A DNA stretch of 64,000 bases, taken from contig JACIWT010000007.1 in assembly GCA_014360825.1 (NCBI GenBank), forward strand, positions 62,001 through 126,000, read 5' to 3'. Shown in pieces: positions 35,445 to 44,119 of this stretch (position 1 is the stretch's first letter; each line of letters begins with the position of its first letter). The stretch is from Chloroflexota bacterium (lineage in GTDB: Bacteria > Chloroflexota > Anaerolineae > UBA2200 > JACIWT01). Position numbers and translations under genes: made by a program. The notes beneath the pieces were generated by a model. It saw only the letters and a program-made list of their open reading frames with translations. It did no database searches and had not been told where the DNA came from.

Positions 35445-35515
35445 TATGCGATGGAAGCGATGAATGTTTTGGGGAACACCATAAGGGTCATCAGGGGATT
35501 CCCCTTCATGGCAGG

Positions 35516-36139
35516 ATGAAGAAGTGGGTTACAGAGATGGCATATCAGGGCGACTCTTACTCCTCTCTCGAGCGACGCTTGCTCTGGCCAATACGCAGCG
35601 AATTGATGCGCTTCTGGCATCCCTTGGTACGCATTTTGGCTCGCCTCGGTATATCACCCAATGTGGTTTCGTTGTCTCAGATCCCTGCCGGTTTGAGCGT
35701 AGTGTGGCTCATCCCAAAACACCCTCGCCTGGCGCTTGCCCTATATGTGATTACCCTCGCGATGGATGGATTGGACGGCGCACTGGCACGACACACAGGC
35801 CAGGTCTCCCCGTTCGGTGCACTGATAGACCAATTTTCGGACCATGTCCGCGAGATGATCGTCGTCCTGGGTTTGGTCTGGCTGGGAGCATTACACCCGC
35901 TTTTGGGCGGGCTCTTCCCATTCCTGTTGCTCTGTTTTAACCTAACCATTGCCCTCTGCAATCTCTATCAGGTGCCTATCCCACTGGCATTGAAACATTA
36001 CCTGACCATGTACCCCGGGCTGTTCCTTTATCTGTGGTTCGATATCAATGTGATGAACATTGCTGTGAGCATTAGCGTGTTATTGATGTGCGTAGTAATC
36101 ATTCAGGGCCTACTGCATTTGCGCGGTGCTCTGACCTAA
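35516..36139 (+). CDS. Second CDP-alcohol phosphatidyltransferase
   Basis: A membrane enzyme of about 207 residues with the CDP-alcohol motif DGLDGALARHTGQVSPFGALIDQFSD (residues about 69-94; only the pattern matters: D-x2-DG-x2-AR-x8-G-x3-D-x3-D). It has several hydrophobic segments and transfers a phosphoalcohol to CDP-diacylglycerol. The alcohol is unknown. Starts at 35438, 35516 and 35537 are possible and none has a strong ribosome site; 35516 is chosen. A short palindrome GGGGATTCCCC lies just upstream near 35495. Last gene of the glycolipid operon. Confidence 0.75.
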   Translation: MKKWVTEMAYQGDSYSSLERRLLWPIRSELMRFWHPLVRILARLGISPNVVSLSQIPAGLSVVWLIPKHPRLALALYVITLAMDGLDGALARHTGQVSPFGALIDQFSDHVREMIVVLGLVWLGALHPLLGGLFPFLLLCFNLTIALCNLYQVPIPLALKHYLTMYPGLFLYLWFDINVMNIAVSISVLLMCVVIIQGLLHLRGALT

Positions 36140-36251
36140 GCGCGACTATGGCTCGTCGCACCTATAAGCAGGGGACAGAAGCGGGATAGAGTTGCCAAGG
36201 TCTATCAATATCTCGAGAACTATTTGCCTGGTCTCTCCCGTCGTTTTCAGA

Positions 36252-36257
36252 TATAAT
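36252..36257 (+). promoter_or_regulatory. -10 box for the acetyltransferase gene, probably leaderless
   Basis: Perfect TATAAT with only eight bases to the ATG at 36266. No good -35 is seen at 16-18 bases. Transcription would begin next to the start codon. Confidence 0.45.
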
Positions 36258-36265
36258 AAGCGTTG

Positions 36266-36868
36266 ATGAAACACTGTGATTTCTGCGACCAGCCTGCTAT
36301 TTACCGCTGTGCTCAGAGCGGACGCTACCTCTGTGTGAGCCATGCTCGTATTGACGTCGTCGCCCCAGAGGACGGAGACAAAGCACGTCCTCTACCAGTG
36401 CGACCGGCTGAACCTGGCGATCGCGAGGCATTGTATGCGCTGGCCATGCACTTCTGGGGGGAAACCGAGGTAGATGCCCTTGGGCAGCGATACGACTTGC
36501 TTTCCTTGCCAGCCTTTGTTGCGTGCGTGGGCGATAACGTGGTAGGAGCCCTCTCTTATGCAGTGGAAGATGACCGGCTGCACATTGTTGCCCTTCACAT
36601 CCTGCCCGACTATCAGGGCTCCGGCACAGGCCACGCCTTAGTTCAAGAAGCCATTGCACAGGCTAAGCGTGAGGGCTTAGCACGGGTTGTGCTCGTTACC
36701 ACGAATGACAACCTGCCGGCGCTATACTTTTATCAACGCTTGGGCTTCCTTCTCGTTGGTTTGGTACCAGGCGCATTGGTGCACCTACACGGTAGGGAAG
36801 AGCCGGGCATGGCAGGCATCCCTGTCCGCGATGAAGTTCAATTGGAACTACCTTTGCGCACGGAGTAA
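36266..36868 (+). CDS. GNAT acetyltransferase with N-terminal zinc finger
   Basis: A 200-residue protein. Residues 3-27 hold a B-box-like zinc-binding set, CDFCDQPAIYRCAQSGRYLC plus His. A GNAT domain covers about 44-175: the acetyl-CoA loop appears as LPDYQGSGTGHALVQEAI, then TNDNLPALYFYQRLGF. It transfers an acetyl group from acetyl-CoA to an amine; the substrate is unknown. The TTG at 36263 would add one residue, but ATG 36266 is preferred. Three bases separate it from the amidohydrolase gene. Confidence 0.82.
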   Translation: MKHCDFCDQPAIYRCAQSGRYLCVSHARIDVVAPEDGDKARPLPVRPAEPGDREALYALAMHFWGETEVDALGQRYDLLSLPAFVACVGDNVVGALSYAVEDDRLHIVALHILPDYQGSGTGHALVQEAIAQAKREGLARVVLVTTNDNLPALYFYQRLGFLLVGLVPGALVHLHGREEPGMAGIPVRDEVQLELPLRTE

Positions 36869-36870
36869 AC

Positions 36871-38460
36871 ATGGCAGCGGATCTGATCTTGCGCCGCGGA
36901 CACATCTACACGATGGATCATAAGCTGCCTTACGCTGAGGCTGTGGCCATCGCAAGGAATCGCATTTTGGCTGTCGGGACGGAAGCGGAGATAGGAGCCT
37001 TGTCTGCTCCCGGCACACGAATCATAGATTTGACTGGGCGTGCGGTTATCCCCGGCCTGATTGATGCCCACGTCCATTTTGGCTGGTGGGCTCAAAGATG
37101 CCAACGCATAGATCTGCGCAATGCATCCTCAATGCAGGAGTGTCTGGGACGTGTGGCAGCACGGGTAGCGATAACACCAAGCGGTGAATGGCTGCGAGGG
37201 GATGGCTGGGATCGTAATCTCTGGTCAGATAGTCCCTTTCCAGATCGTTTTGCATTGGACAAAGTGGCTCCAGAACACCCCGTAGCCCTCTGCAGCAAAG
37301 ATGGGCATTGCTTATGGGTGAACACGCAGGCTCTTGCTATCCTGGGCATCGGTCCCGATACTCCTGACCCGGCCGGTGGCGAGATCGTCCGCGACCCGCA
37401 GACCGGCATGCCCACTGGCATTTTGAAAGAAACGGCACAAAACCTAGTAACCGATCATCTGCCCAAACCAGATTTGCCCACCTACGAGGCTATCCTACGC
37501 CAGGCCATCTCTGAGGTCCACCGTCTGGGTATCACTTCGGTGCATGTTCCTGAGGGAACCGAAGAGTTCGCAGCATACCAGTCGCTACGAAACAAGGGCG
37601 GACTTCGCCTCCGCATTTATATGATGCTCCCTGTCCAGTCGCTTGAGCAGGCTATCGGAGTGGGTCTGCGCACTGGTTTCGGTGATGAAATGTTGCGCGT
37701 GGGTCCAATCAAAATCTTTGCTGACGGGGCTCTCGGATCGCGCACTGCGGATATGTTGGAACCTTATAGCAATGAACCCTACAACTGTGGTATAGAGGTC
37801 ACCGCCACTGAAGAACTGCGCCAACTCGTTCGGCGTGCCAATGCCGCTGGTTTGACCGTCGCGATTCATGCTATTGGCGATCGCGCCAACCGCCGCGCGA
37901 TAGACGTGCTATCGGAAATCCATGCCGAGGGATTGGACAAAGGTCTGCGTAACCGCATTGAGCACTTGCAATTGCTCACTCCCGAGGATTTGCCCCGGCT
38001 GGCTACATGCGGTGCCATTGCCTCGATGCAGCCTATCCATGCCACATCTGATATGGAGATAGCGGACCGCTATTGGGGAAAGCGGGCGCGCTATGCTTAT
38101 GCCTGGCGCAGCGTGCTCGACGCCGGGGGGCGGCTGGCCTTTGGATCCGATAGCCCTGTCGAGAGCATCAATCCTTTTCTGGGCATCTACGCGGCGGTTA
38201 CACGACGCCGTGCCGATGGCACACCGAGGGATGGCTGGTACCCCCAGGAATGTATCAGTGTCGAGGAAGCAGTTCGCGCTTACACGTTAGGAGCAGCCTT
38301 TGCCTCAGGCGAAGAACAGATAAAGGGGTCTATCACACCAGGAAAGTTAGCCGATTTGGTGGTTCTCTCCGATAATATTTTCGTCTCTAAACCAGATCGG
38401 ATGCTCGAAACGTTGCCAGTACTGACGATTTTCGATGGCTGCGTGGTGTTTGAACAATAA
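36871..38460 (+). CDS. YtcJ-like amidohydrolase
   Basis: A 529-residue TIM-barrel amidohydrolase of the YtcJ (amidohydrolase 3) family. It has the start ILRRGHIYTMD, metal motif DAHVHFGWWAQR (residues 65-76), LKETAQNLV, KIFADGALGSRTADM with the metal-bridging Lys equivalent, AIHAIGDRANRRA, RIEHLQLL and a C-terminal GSDSPVESINPFLGIYAAV. Family members hydrolyse amides or cyclic ureas; the substrate is unknown. It follows the acetyltransferase gene at three bases. Confidence 0.85.
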   Translation: MAADLILRRGHIYTMDHKLPYAEAVAIARNRILAVGTEAEIGALSAPGTRIIDLTGRAVIPGLIDAHVHFGWWAQRCQRIDLRNASSMQECLGRVAARVAITPSGEWLRGDGWDRNLWSDSPFPDRFALDKVAPEHPVALCSKDGHCLWVNTQALAILGIGPDTPDPAGGEIVRDPQTGMPTGILKETAQNLVTDHLPKPDLPTYEAILRQAISEVHRLGITSVHVPEGTEEFAAYQSLRNKGGLRLRIYMMLPVQSLEQAIGVGLRTGFGDEMLRVGPIKIFADGALGSRTADMLEPYSNEPYNCGIEVTATEELRQLVRRANAAGLTVAIHAIGDRANRRAIDVLSEIHAEGLDKGLRNRIEHLQLLTPEDLPRLATCGAIASMQPIHATSDMEIADRYWGKRARYAYAWRSVLDAGGRLAFGSDSPVESINPFLGIYAAVTRRRADGTPRDGWYPQECISVEEAVRAYTLGAAFASGEEQIKGSITPGKLADLVVLSDNIFVSKPDRMLETLPVLTIFDGCVVFEQ

Positions 38461-38481
38461 AAATACAGTGGGGAGGAAGCG

Positions 38482-39339
38482 ATGGATTTCCTAAATCTAT
38501 TGTGGCTATTCTTTATCTTGTCGGCGTTAGTACCGGCCATACAGCGCTGGATACTCGTCACCAAGCGCCAGATGGCCATCCACGCCCTGGAACGAAAGCG
38601 CAAGTCCCGCGTGATTACGATGATTCACCGGCAGGAGACTATGAGTATCCTGGGGATTCCCATCAGCCGATACATTGACATCGAAGACTCAGAGCAAGTA
38701 TTACGCGCTATCCGGCTGACTGACGAAAACGTGCCCATTGATCTGGTATTGCACACGCCAGGTGGTCTGGTCCTGGCTGCGGAGCAGATCGCCTGTGCCC
38801 TGAACCGTCATAAGGCCAAGGTGACGGTTTTCGTCCCCCACTACGCTATGTCTGGTGGCACATTAGTGGCCTTGGCCGCTGACGAGATTGTGATGGACCC
38901 CAACGCTGTACTGGGGCCGGTGGATCCCCAATTAGGCACGCCTGGTGGCGCATATTACCCAGCCGCCTCGGTGCTCGCTGCACTGAAACAGGAGAACCCC
39001 AACCGCGATGACCAGACCCTCATCCTAGGTGATGTGGCGAAAAAGGCTATCCAGCAGGTGTACAATACTGTCTTCAATTTACTCCGAGATAACTTGCCCG
39101 AAGAAACTGCCAAGAAAATCGCTGGATTGTTGAGCGATGGCACCTGGACTCATGACTACCCCATCTCTGTAGAGGAAGCACGGGGCATGGGCTTGCCTGT
39201 TACTGAGGATATGCCCAGGGAGATCTACGAACTGATGGATCTCTATCCGCAGGCCGGTCCACGGCGACCATCGGTCGAGTTCATTCCCCAACCATATCGA
39301 CCCGTACCCCCTGCACGCAGAAACGGAGAGTCTGTGTAG
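38482..39339 (+). CDS. Membrane-anchored ClpP-like serine protease (SDH family, PF01972)
   Basis: A 285-residue protein with one N-terminal membrane helix (residues 3-22) followed by a ClpP/crotonase-fold serine protease domain. HTPGGLVLAAEQIA (about 92-105) is the oxyanion glycine motif and YAMSGGTLVALAADEIVMDP (about 121-140) carries the nucleophile Ser. The next Lys or His partner is not obvious. Known members are called serine dehydrogenase proteinases or SppA-like. Strong GGGAGGA upstream of the ATG. Confidence 0.85.
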   Translation: MDFLNLLWLFFILSALVPAIQRWILVTKRQMAIHALERKRKSRVITMIHRQETMSILGIPISRYIDIEDSEQVLRAIRLTDENVPIDLVLHTPGGLVLAAEQIACALNRHKAKVTVFVPHYAMSGGTLVALAADEIVMDPNAVLGPVDPQLGTPGGAYYPAASVLAALKQENPNRDDQTLILGDVAKKAIQQVYNTVFNLLRDNLPEETAKKIAGLLSDGTWTHDYPISVEEARGMGLPVTEDMPREIYELMDLYPQAGPRRPSVEFIPQPYRPVPPARRNGESV

Positions 39340-39352
39340 TATGGTTGGCGGA

Positions 39353-39400
39353 AAGTACCCTAGCGCACATTTGCGCACCAGTGCGGATTCTGCGCAACAA
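39353..39400. repeat. Short TGCGCA-rich repeat stretch
   Basis: Within about 50 bases are GCGCAC, TTGCGCACC, GTGCGG and TGCGCAAC: several imperfect copies of TGCGCA in both orientations between the protease gene and a bidirectional terminator. Could form alternative hairpins. Nothing more can be said. Confidence 0.3.
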
Positions 39401-39404
39401 GAAA

Positions 39405-39433
39405 GAGGCCCTGGGCGCCATGCCCAGGGCCTC
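39405..39433. terminator. Bidirectional terminator between the ClpP-like protease gene and infA
   Basis: Perfect 12-bp stem GAGGCCCTGGGC/GCCCAGGGCCTC with a five-base loop, a T-rich stretch CTCCTTTTTC downstream on the plus strand and TTTCTTG on the minus strand. It serves both convergent genes. Confidence 0.8.
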
Positions 39434-39446
39434 TCGTACTCCTTTT

Positions 39447-39695
39447 TCAGTCTAATTCGGATGCGCGTTTTTTGAAGCGATAAGTGATACGGCCGCGCAT
39501 CGGATCATAGGGCGAAAGTTCTACCAGGACCCGATCGCCGAGCAACACCTTGATGTAGTTCTTCCGCATCCGGCCGGAAATATAGGCCAACACCTGTTGA
39601 CCGTTGTCCAACTCCACACGGAAGGTAGCGTTGGGCAAAGCCTCGGTGATAGTGCCCTGAACCTCTATTTTTTCTTGACTCTCTTTCTTGACCAA
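39447..39695 (-). CDS. infA: Translation initiation factor IF-1
   Basis: An 82-residue S1-like OB-fold protein that binds the ribosomal A site during initiation. The core is [24 protein letters not shown], quoted in part: [16 protein letters not shown], then [21 protein letters not shown] and [15 protein letters not shown]. It is slightly longer than the usual 72 residues because of extra N- and C-terminal residues. The start codon is TTG at 39695 with AGAGGAG ten bases upstream. It follows rpoD on the minus strand (37 bases), an unusual place, since infA normally sits in ribosomal protein operons. Confidence 0.95.
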   Translation of the reverse strand: MVKKESQEKIEVQGTITEALPNATFRVELDNGQQVLAYISGRMRKNYIKVLLGDRVLVELSPYDPMRGRITYRFKKRASELD

Positions 39696-39732
39696 AACTC
39701 TGCTACTCCTCTTTGATATCGATGCTTGAAGG

Positions 39733-40941
39733 TTAGGATAGATAATCCCTCAACTGGCGGCTACGGCTAGGGTGTCTGAGCCGGTTCAACGCTTCGCGTT
39801 CAATCTGGCGGATACGCTCGCGTGTCAGGCCAAATTTCTCCCCTACCTCTTTTAGGGTATACGAGCGCCCATCCTGAAGCCCGAACCGCAGTCGCAAAAT
39901 GCGCGCTTCGCGAGGGCTTAAGGTGCTCAACACCTCTTCTAGTTTCTCGGCCAGTAGGTTCTGTGTGGCCATATCGGTGGGTGTAGGCGAATCCTCATCC
40001 TCGATGAACTCACCCAGTTCGCTATCTTCCTCCTCGCCAACTGGTTTCTCCAAAGAGAGTGGCCGACGCGAGACCCTCAAGAGCCATCGCACTTTCGTGG
40101 GTTCGATGCCCATTTCCTCTGCTATCTCGACCGGCGTAGGCCGTCGTCCTGCATCCTGCTCCAATTGTTGTGCGGTGCGATATACCTTGCGGATACGGTC
40201 ACCTACGTGGGAGGGCAAACGGATGATACGCCCCTGTTCGGCCAATGCGCGGGTGATGGACTGGCGAATCCACCACGTGGCGTAAGTACTGAATTTGCAG
40301 CCGCGGTGGTAGTCAAATTTCTCCACCGCTTTCATCAGGCCAAGGTTGCCTTCTTGGATCAAATCGAGGAAAGGCACACCCTGGCCCATATATCGTTTGG
40401 CAATACTGACCACCAAGCGGGTGTTAGCCTTGATGAGATGCGCCCGAGCCGCTTCACCCAACTCAACTTCGCGTTGCAATCTTTCCCGCGTTTGCGGATC
40501 CAGGCTGGAAATTCCCTTGGAAGCACGCAGTTGGTTATCGCGGTTCAGGCGCCGAGCAGCACTTCTACCCCGCTCTAGTTGCTTGGCTAACCGGATTTCC
40601 TCTTCAGGCGTCAGCAAAGGAACGCTGGCCATTTCCTTCAAGTAGAGACTGATCGTGTCGTCGCTGCCGATGCTACTGAGATCGAAGGCTTCCTCCTGCA
40701 ACTCTACCTCGGCAGACTCCATCTCCTCGGTTAACTCTTCCTCTTTTTGCTCGCCATCATCGAAGATAATCTCAATGCCTTCGCTATACAAATACATGAA
40801 CAAGTCTTCTAACTGGGGCAGATTCTTTTCCGCCTCAGGGAAAGCCTCCAAGACATCTTCGAAGGTCAGGTAACCCTGCTCTTCGGCTTTGTCGAGGAGT
40901 TCGCGTGTAGGGTTAAGGGTTTTTTCCTTCTCCGTTGTCAT
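39733..40941 (-). CDS. rpoD: Primary sigma factor (RpoD/SigA)
   Basis: A 402-residue sigma-70 family protein: region 1.1-like N-terminus ([20 protein letters not shown]), acidic linker, region 2 with [31 protein letters not shown] (part of it) and [13 protein letters not shown], region 3 and region 4 ([20 protein letters not shown]). It directs RNA polymerase to the TTGACA/TATAAT promoters seen across the window. ATG 40941 is preceded by AGGTGGTGAT, one base from the ideal Shine-Dalgarno, so it is preferred to the ATG/GTG near 41091 that extends the frame by 50 residues. A 370-base leader with a terminator-like hairpin lies upstream. Confidence 0.95.
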   Translation of the reverse strand: MTTEKEKTLNPTRELLDKAEEQGYLTFEDVLEAFPEAEKNLPQLEDLFMYLYSEGIEIIFDDGEQKEEELTEEMESAEVELQEEAFDLSSIGSDDTISLYLKEMASVPLLTPEEEIRLAKQLERGRSAARRLNRDNQLRASKGISSLDPQTRERLQREVELGEAARAHLIKANTRLVVSIAKRYMGQGVPFLDLIQEGNLGLMKAVEKFDYHRGCKFSTYATWWIRQSITRALAEQGRIIRLPSHVGDRIRKVYRTAQQLEQDAGRRPTPVEIAEEMGIEPTKVRWLLRVSRRPLSLEKPVGEEEDSELGEFIEDEDSPTPTDMATQNLLAEKLEEVLSTLSPREARILRLRFGLQDGRSYTLKEVGEKFGLTRERIRQIEREALNRLRHPSRSRQLRDYLS

Positions 40942-41179
40942 GTTGGCAATATCACCACCTAACGTGCGTTTGCGTCTTAGTTGAACGGCAGAGGGCGAAA
41001 CTGTGGGTTGAGGACTACAGTCCCGCGAAACATGCCCTGCGCTGTTCTCTTGTAGATTCAGCCAAAGTTCTCGTATCTTATCTCTCATCACAGCAGTGTT
41101 AATGCCATCCTCTCTTCCTGATTCTCTCGCACGGCTTGCTTTGTCGAAACACGTCGGCTACCGGCTAAAATTGATACGC

Positions 41180-41312
41180 AAAAATAAACCGCCGCGGTTC
41201 GGCGGAGGCGTATACTTAGGTAAGATCGCGCTAAAACAATGAATAGCTTGTATCGCTATCGCGTCATCCTCCTTAACGTAATACTGCCTAACACCGCCAA
41301 ACCTCGTTTCCT
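41180..41312 (-). promoter_or_regulatory. rpoD leader RNA with terminator-like hairpin (candidate attenuator or small RNA)
   Basis: Transcription from the perfect promoter at 41319-41347 gives about 107 bases of leader and then a hairpin CCGCCG/CGGCGG (41189-41205) followed by TTTATTTTT. A hairpin of this kind would end transcription well before rpoD. A GGCGG at the 5' end of the leader (around 41294-41298) could pair with the first arm of the hairpin, and AAGGAGG (41268-41274) could pair with CCTCC in the same arm, giving mutually exclusive structures. This resembles an attenuator, or a small RNA of about 130 bases. The rest of the stretch 41092-41486 holds only this leader and two promoters. 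Confidence 0.45.
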
Positions 41313-41318
41313 ATACTA

Positions 41319-41347
41319 ATTATATCACATTTTCAATCCTATGTCAA
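41319..41347 (-). promoter_or_regulatory. Consensus promoter of rpoD
   Basis: On the minus strand TTGACA, 17-base spacer, TATAAT: a perfect consensus for the housekeeping sigma factor, so the sigma factor gene is probably self-driven. Confidence 0.85.
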
Positions 41348-41413
41348 CCCCCCGCGTCAAGTCAAATGATAATGTCACCGGGAGGCGCATTCTTTCACCC
41401 AGGGCAGACCCAG

Positions 41414-41442
41414 TTGACGCTTTGGCTGGCTAATGGTAGAAT
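41414..41442 (+). promoter_or_regulatory. Promoter of the sugar-phosphate transferase gene
   Basis: TTGACG, 17-base spacer, TAGAAT, with a leader of about 38 bases that includes GGAGG at 41470-41474. Confidence 0.65.
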
Positions 41443-41486
41443 GAAAATGCCTATTGCTCTCTGATTTTCGGAGGTCTGGCTCTCGT

Positions 41487-42881
41487 ATGAACGGGAAACG
41501 CGCGGTTCTTTTTGGGTTACTTACCGTCCTTATGGACGTGGCGATGATCATCCTGGGCTTTCTCCTGGCCTACTGGATGCGCCTACTCACCGAGTATCCT
41601 GCACCTGTGAACCCTTATCCCTTCCGTTACTACAGTGGCATGTTAGTTGTTCAGATATTCACTTTGCTCGCCACTTTCTTTTTCTATCGCCTTTATCACC
41701 CCAAGCGCAGTATGTCCCGCATTGACAAGTTCACCTCCATCTTTTCGGCAGTGTCCATTGGCACTATTATGGCCATGGCCTTCACATCCTTTATCTACAA
41801 AAATGAACTGGACTACCCTCGTGCTATGATTCTCTATGCCTGGATACTGACTGTGGTCACTGTCGCCATCGGTCGCCTCACCACCGACCATCTTTGGCAA
41901 CGTTGGCGCAGGGACAATCCGAGCCGTGTGTTGATCGTGGGCGCTGGTGATGTGGGGCGAATGATCTTGCAGAAGATTCATCAGTCTCCCAATTTGGGCT
42001 ATGTCTGCGTGGGTTTCGCCGACGATACTCCAGGCCGCACAGAAGTGGCGGGTGTGCCAATCCTGGGGCGTACCAGAGAGGTAGGACTCATCATTCGTCA
42101 GCACGATGTGCACGACGTCATTATAGGCCTGCCCGAGGCCAGCCATGAAGATATCCTCGAAATCATCTCTCAATGCGAAGGGGCCCGCGTTGGCGTCCGT
42201 GTGTTTCCCGACTTATTCCAGATCATGGCCTCCGAAGTGAGCATTGACGATATGAGTGGGTTACCCCTATTGTCGGTGCGCGATGTGGCCATGCGTGGCT
42301 GGCGGCTGACTATCAAACGGGCGATGGATGTCATCATCAGCGGGCTCTTTCTTATTTTCGCTTCTCCGCTTATGCTGTTTTTGGCTCTATTGATCAAACT
42401 GGATTCACCCGGTCCAGTTTTTTATAGCCAAGAACGCATGGGGTTGGATGCAAAGCCTTTTCCTATGCTCAAGTTCCGTTCCATGCGTGTGGGCGCGGAA
42501 GACGAGACCGGTCCAGTATGGGCCACAAAAGACGATCCACGCCGTACACGAGTGGGCTCCTTTTTGCGCCGTTATTCCCTCGATGAGTTGCCGCAGTTCA
42601 TCAATGTGCTTCTGGGTGACATGAGTTTGGTTGGTCCTCGGCCCGAGCGTCCTATTTTCGTGGAACAATTCCGCCAAGTGGTACCGCGTTACATGGAGCG
42701 ACACAAGGAAAAGGCCGGTCTGACCGGGTGGGCCCAGGTCAATGGGTTGCGCGGAGATACCTCCATCATCGAGCGTACCAAGTACGACCTCTGGTACATC
42801 GAGAACTGGTCCCTAGCCCTCGACATCAAGATCATGTTGAAGACACTCGCTGCCCTCTTCCGAGGCAAGAATGCCTACTAA
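41487..42881 (+). CDS. Polyprenyl-phosphate sugar-1-phosphate transferase (WbaP/WcaJ family)
   Basis: A 464-residue membrane protein. The N-terminal part has four or five membrane helices (about 8-130), then a Rossmann-like domain (VLIVGAGDVGRMI near 145). The C-terminal catalytic domain from about 275 has KRAMDVIISGLFLI, LDSPGPVFYSQERMG, FRSMRVGAEDETGPVWA, the DELPQFINVLLGDMSLVGPRPERP region (partial) and WAQVNGLRGDT. It loads the first sugar phosphate on undecaprenyl phosphate to start glycan assembly. GGAGG lies 12 bases before the ATG. Confidence 0.9.
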   Translation: MNGKRAVLFGLLTVLMDVAMIILGFLLAYWMRLLTEYPAPVNPYPFRYYSGMLVVQIFTLLATFFFYRLYHPKRSMSRIDKFTSIFSAVSIGTIMAMAFTSFIYKNELDYPRAMILYAWILTVVTVAIGRLTTDHLWQRWRRDNPSRVLIVGAGDVGRMILQKIHQSPNLGYVCVGFADDTPGRTEVAGVPILGRTREVGLIIRQHDVHDVIIGLPEASHEDILEIISQCEGARVGVRVFPDLFQIMASEVSIDDMSGLPLLSVRDVAMRGWRLTIKRAMDVIISGLFLIFASPLMLFLALLIKLDSPGPVFYSQERMGLDAKPFPMLKFRSMRVGAEDETGPVWATKDDPRRTRVGSFLRRYSLDELPQFINVLLGDMSLVGPRPERPIFVEQFRQVVPRYMERHKEKAGLTGWAQVNGLRGDTSIIERTKYDLWYIENWSLALDIKIMLKTLAALFRGKNAY

Positions 42882-42967
42882 ACTTATTCTCTCTAGTTAT
42901 TAGGTCTTAAGGAGAGGGCCGCATTCGCGGCTGTGTTAGACTTTCGCTAGAGTTTATTCTCACCCTC

Positions 42968-42996
42968 TTGACTTAGTGGTTAGTTCGTGGTATGAT
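42968..42996 (+). promoter_or_regulatory. Promoter of hrcA-grpE-dnaK
   Basis: TTGACT, 17-base spacer, TATGAT, directly followed by the CIRCE operator, so HrcA bound there would block early transcription. Confidence 0.7.
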
Positions 42997-42997
42997 T

Positions 42998-43024
42998 TTA
43001 GCACTCGATACAATTGAGTGCCAA
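42998..43024 (+). promoter_or_regulatory. CIRCE operator (HrcA binding site)
   Basis: TTAGCACTC, nine bases, GAGTGCCAA: the CIRCE inverted repeat with one mismatch in the second arm (consensus GAGTGCTAA). It lies right after the -10 box and before hrcA. Confidence 0.9.
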
Positions 43025-43053
43025 TGAACTTTCGAAATGTTATCTGATATATT

Positions 43054-44103
43054 ATGGACGAGTTGACGGCCCGAAGAGAAAAGATCCTGTGCATTGTGAT
43101 CAGCGAGTACGTGGAGACGGCCAAGCCGGTAGGCTCTGCCACCATCGTTGAGAACTACGATCTGGGAGTGAGTCCCGCTACGGTGCGTAATGAACTATCC
43201 TATCTCACCGAGCAGGGCTATCTCTCCCAACCTCACACATCTGCAGGCCGCGTGCCCACTGAGAAGGGCTATCGCTACTTTGTCGAGAGGCTGATGGAGG
43301 ATGCTCAATTGCCTCCAGCGGAACAATTAATGATCCGCCATCAGTTCTATCAGGTGGGCATGGACCTAGAACAGTGGATGAAACTGGCTGCGGCGGTATT
43401 GGCTCGCACGGGCCGAGGAGCAGCACTGGTCACCACACCTCGTGCGCCCTATTCCCGCTTGCGCCACATTGAACTGATCTCCGTCAGCGAGAACGCGGGG
43501 CTGATGGTGTTGGTGCTACAAGGCGGCATTGTACGCCAGCAGGTGTTATTGCTCACCGACCCCGTTAGCCAGGAAGAACTCAGCCGTTTGTCAAATCGCT
43601 TGAATATGGCTCTGGTGAATCAGACTGTCAGTGGTGTAGAGACCTACCTGGAACGATTGTCAACGACGGCATTCAGTCGGCTTGAGGTAGAGGTTCTGCA
43701 ACGCGTGGCAGAGATCATGAGGGCTGCTGATTCACGCCCTGCTTATGAGGTTTACCATGACGGTTTGGTGCAGACTTTGCAGGAGCCAGAGTTTTCTGAG
43801 ATTACCCGTGCTCGTCAATTTGTAGAGATCGTTGAGGGTGGGTGGCTCTTGGATGCGATCATGGCCCAGATGGTTCGCCAGAACGGTGTGCACGTGATCA
43901 TTGGAGGCGAGGGCCGCTGGGCTGAGGTTGGCGATTACAGCATGGTCTTCTCTACTTACGGCCCTGCTGAGGCCAGTGGTATCCTGGGGTTGTTGGGGCC
44001 GATGCGCATGTCCTACGGGCGGGCCATTTCTACTGTCCGTTACGTGGCCCGATTGATGAGCGATTTGCTACAGAGCCTGTATGGAGAAACGAAAGCGGAG
44101 TAA
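43054..44103 (+). CDS. hrcA: Heat-inducible transcription repressor HrcA
   Basis: A 349-residue HrcA. The N-terminal winged helix spans about 1-75 (IVISEYVETAKPVGSATIVE, LGVSPATVRNELSYLTEQGYL, PHTSAGRVPTEKGYRYFV), followed by a GAF-like domain and the C-terminal part ending with a stretch that includes GIIGPMRM-like LGLLGPMRMSYGRA and VRYVARLMSDLL. It represses chaperone genes through CIRCE and is released on stress. The gene follows its own operator, so it is autoregulated. The next gene, grpE, begins 16 bases after it. Confidence 0.95.
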   Translation: MDELTARREKILCIVISEYVETAKPVGSATIVENYDLGVSPATVRNELSYLTEQGYLSQPHTSAGRVPTEKGYRYFVERLMEDAQLPPAEQLMIRHQFYQVGMDLEQWMKLAAAVLARTGRGAALVTTPRAPYSRLRHIELISVSENAGLMVLVLQGGIVRQQVLLLTDPVSQEELSRLSNRLNMALVNQTVSGVETYLERLSTTAFSRLEVEVLQRVAEIMRAADSRPAYEVYHDGLVQTLQEPEFSEITRARQFVEIVEGGWLLDAIMAQMVRQNGVHVIIGGEGRWAEVGDYSMVFSTYGPAEASGILGLLGPMRMSYGRAISTVRYVARLMSDLLQSLYGETKAE

Positions 44104-44119
44104 GGAGGGCTTTGGTACT

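Noticed and set aside
41161-41260. Short peptide frame in the rpoD leader ending in a Pro-Pro-Asn-Arg-Gly-Gly run
   Set aside because: Has no usual start codon, and the repeated residues come from translating the terminator stem.
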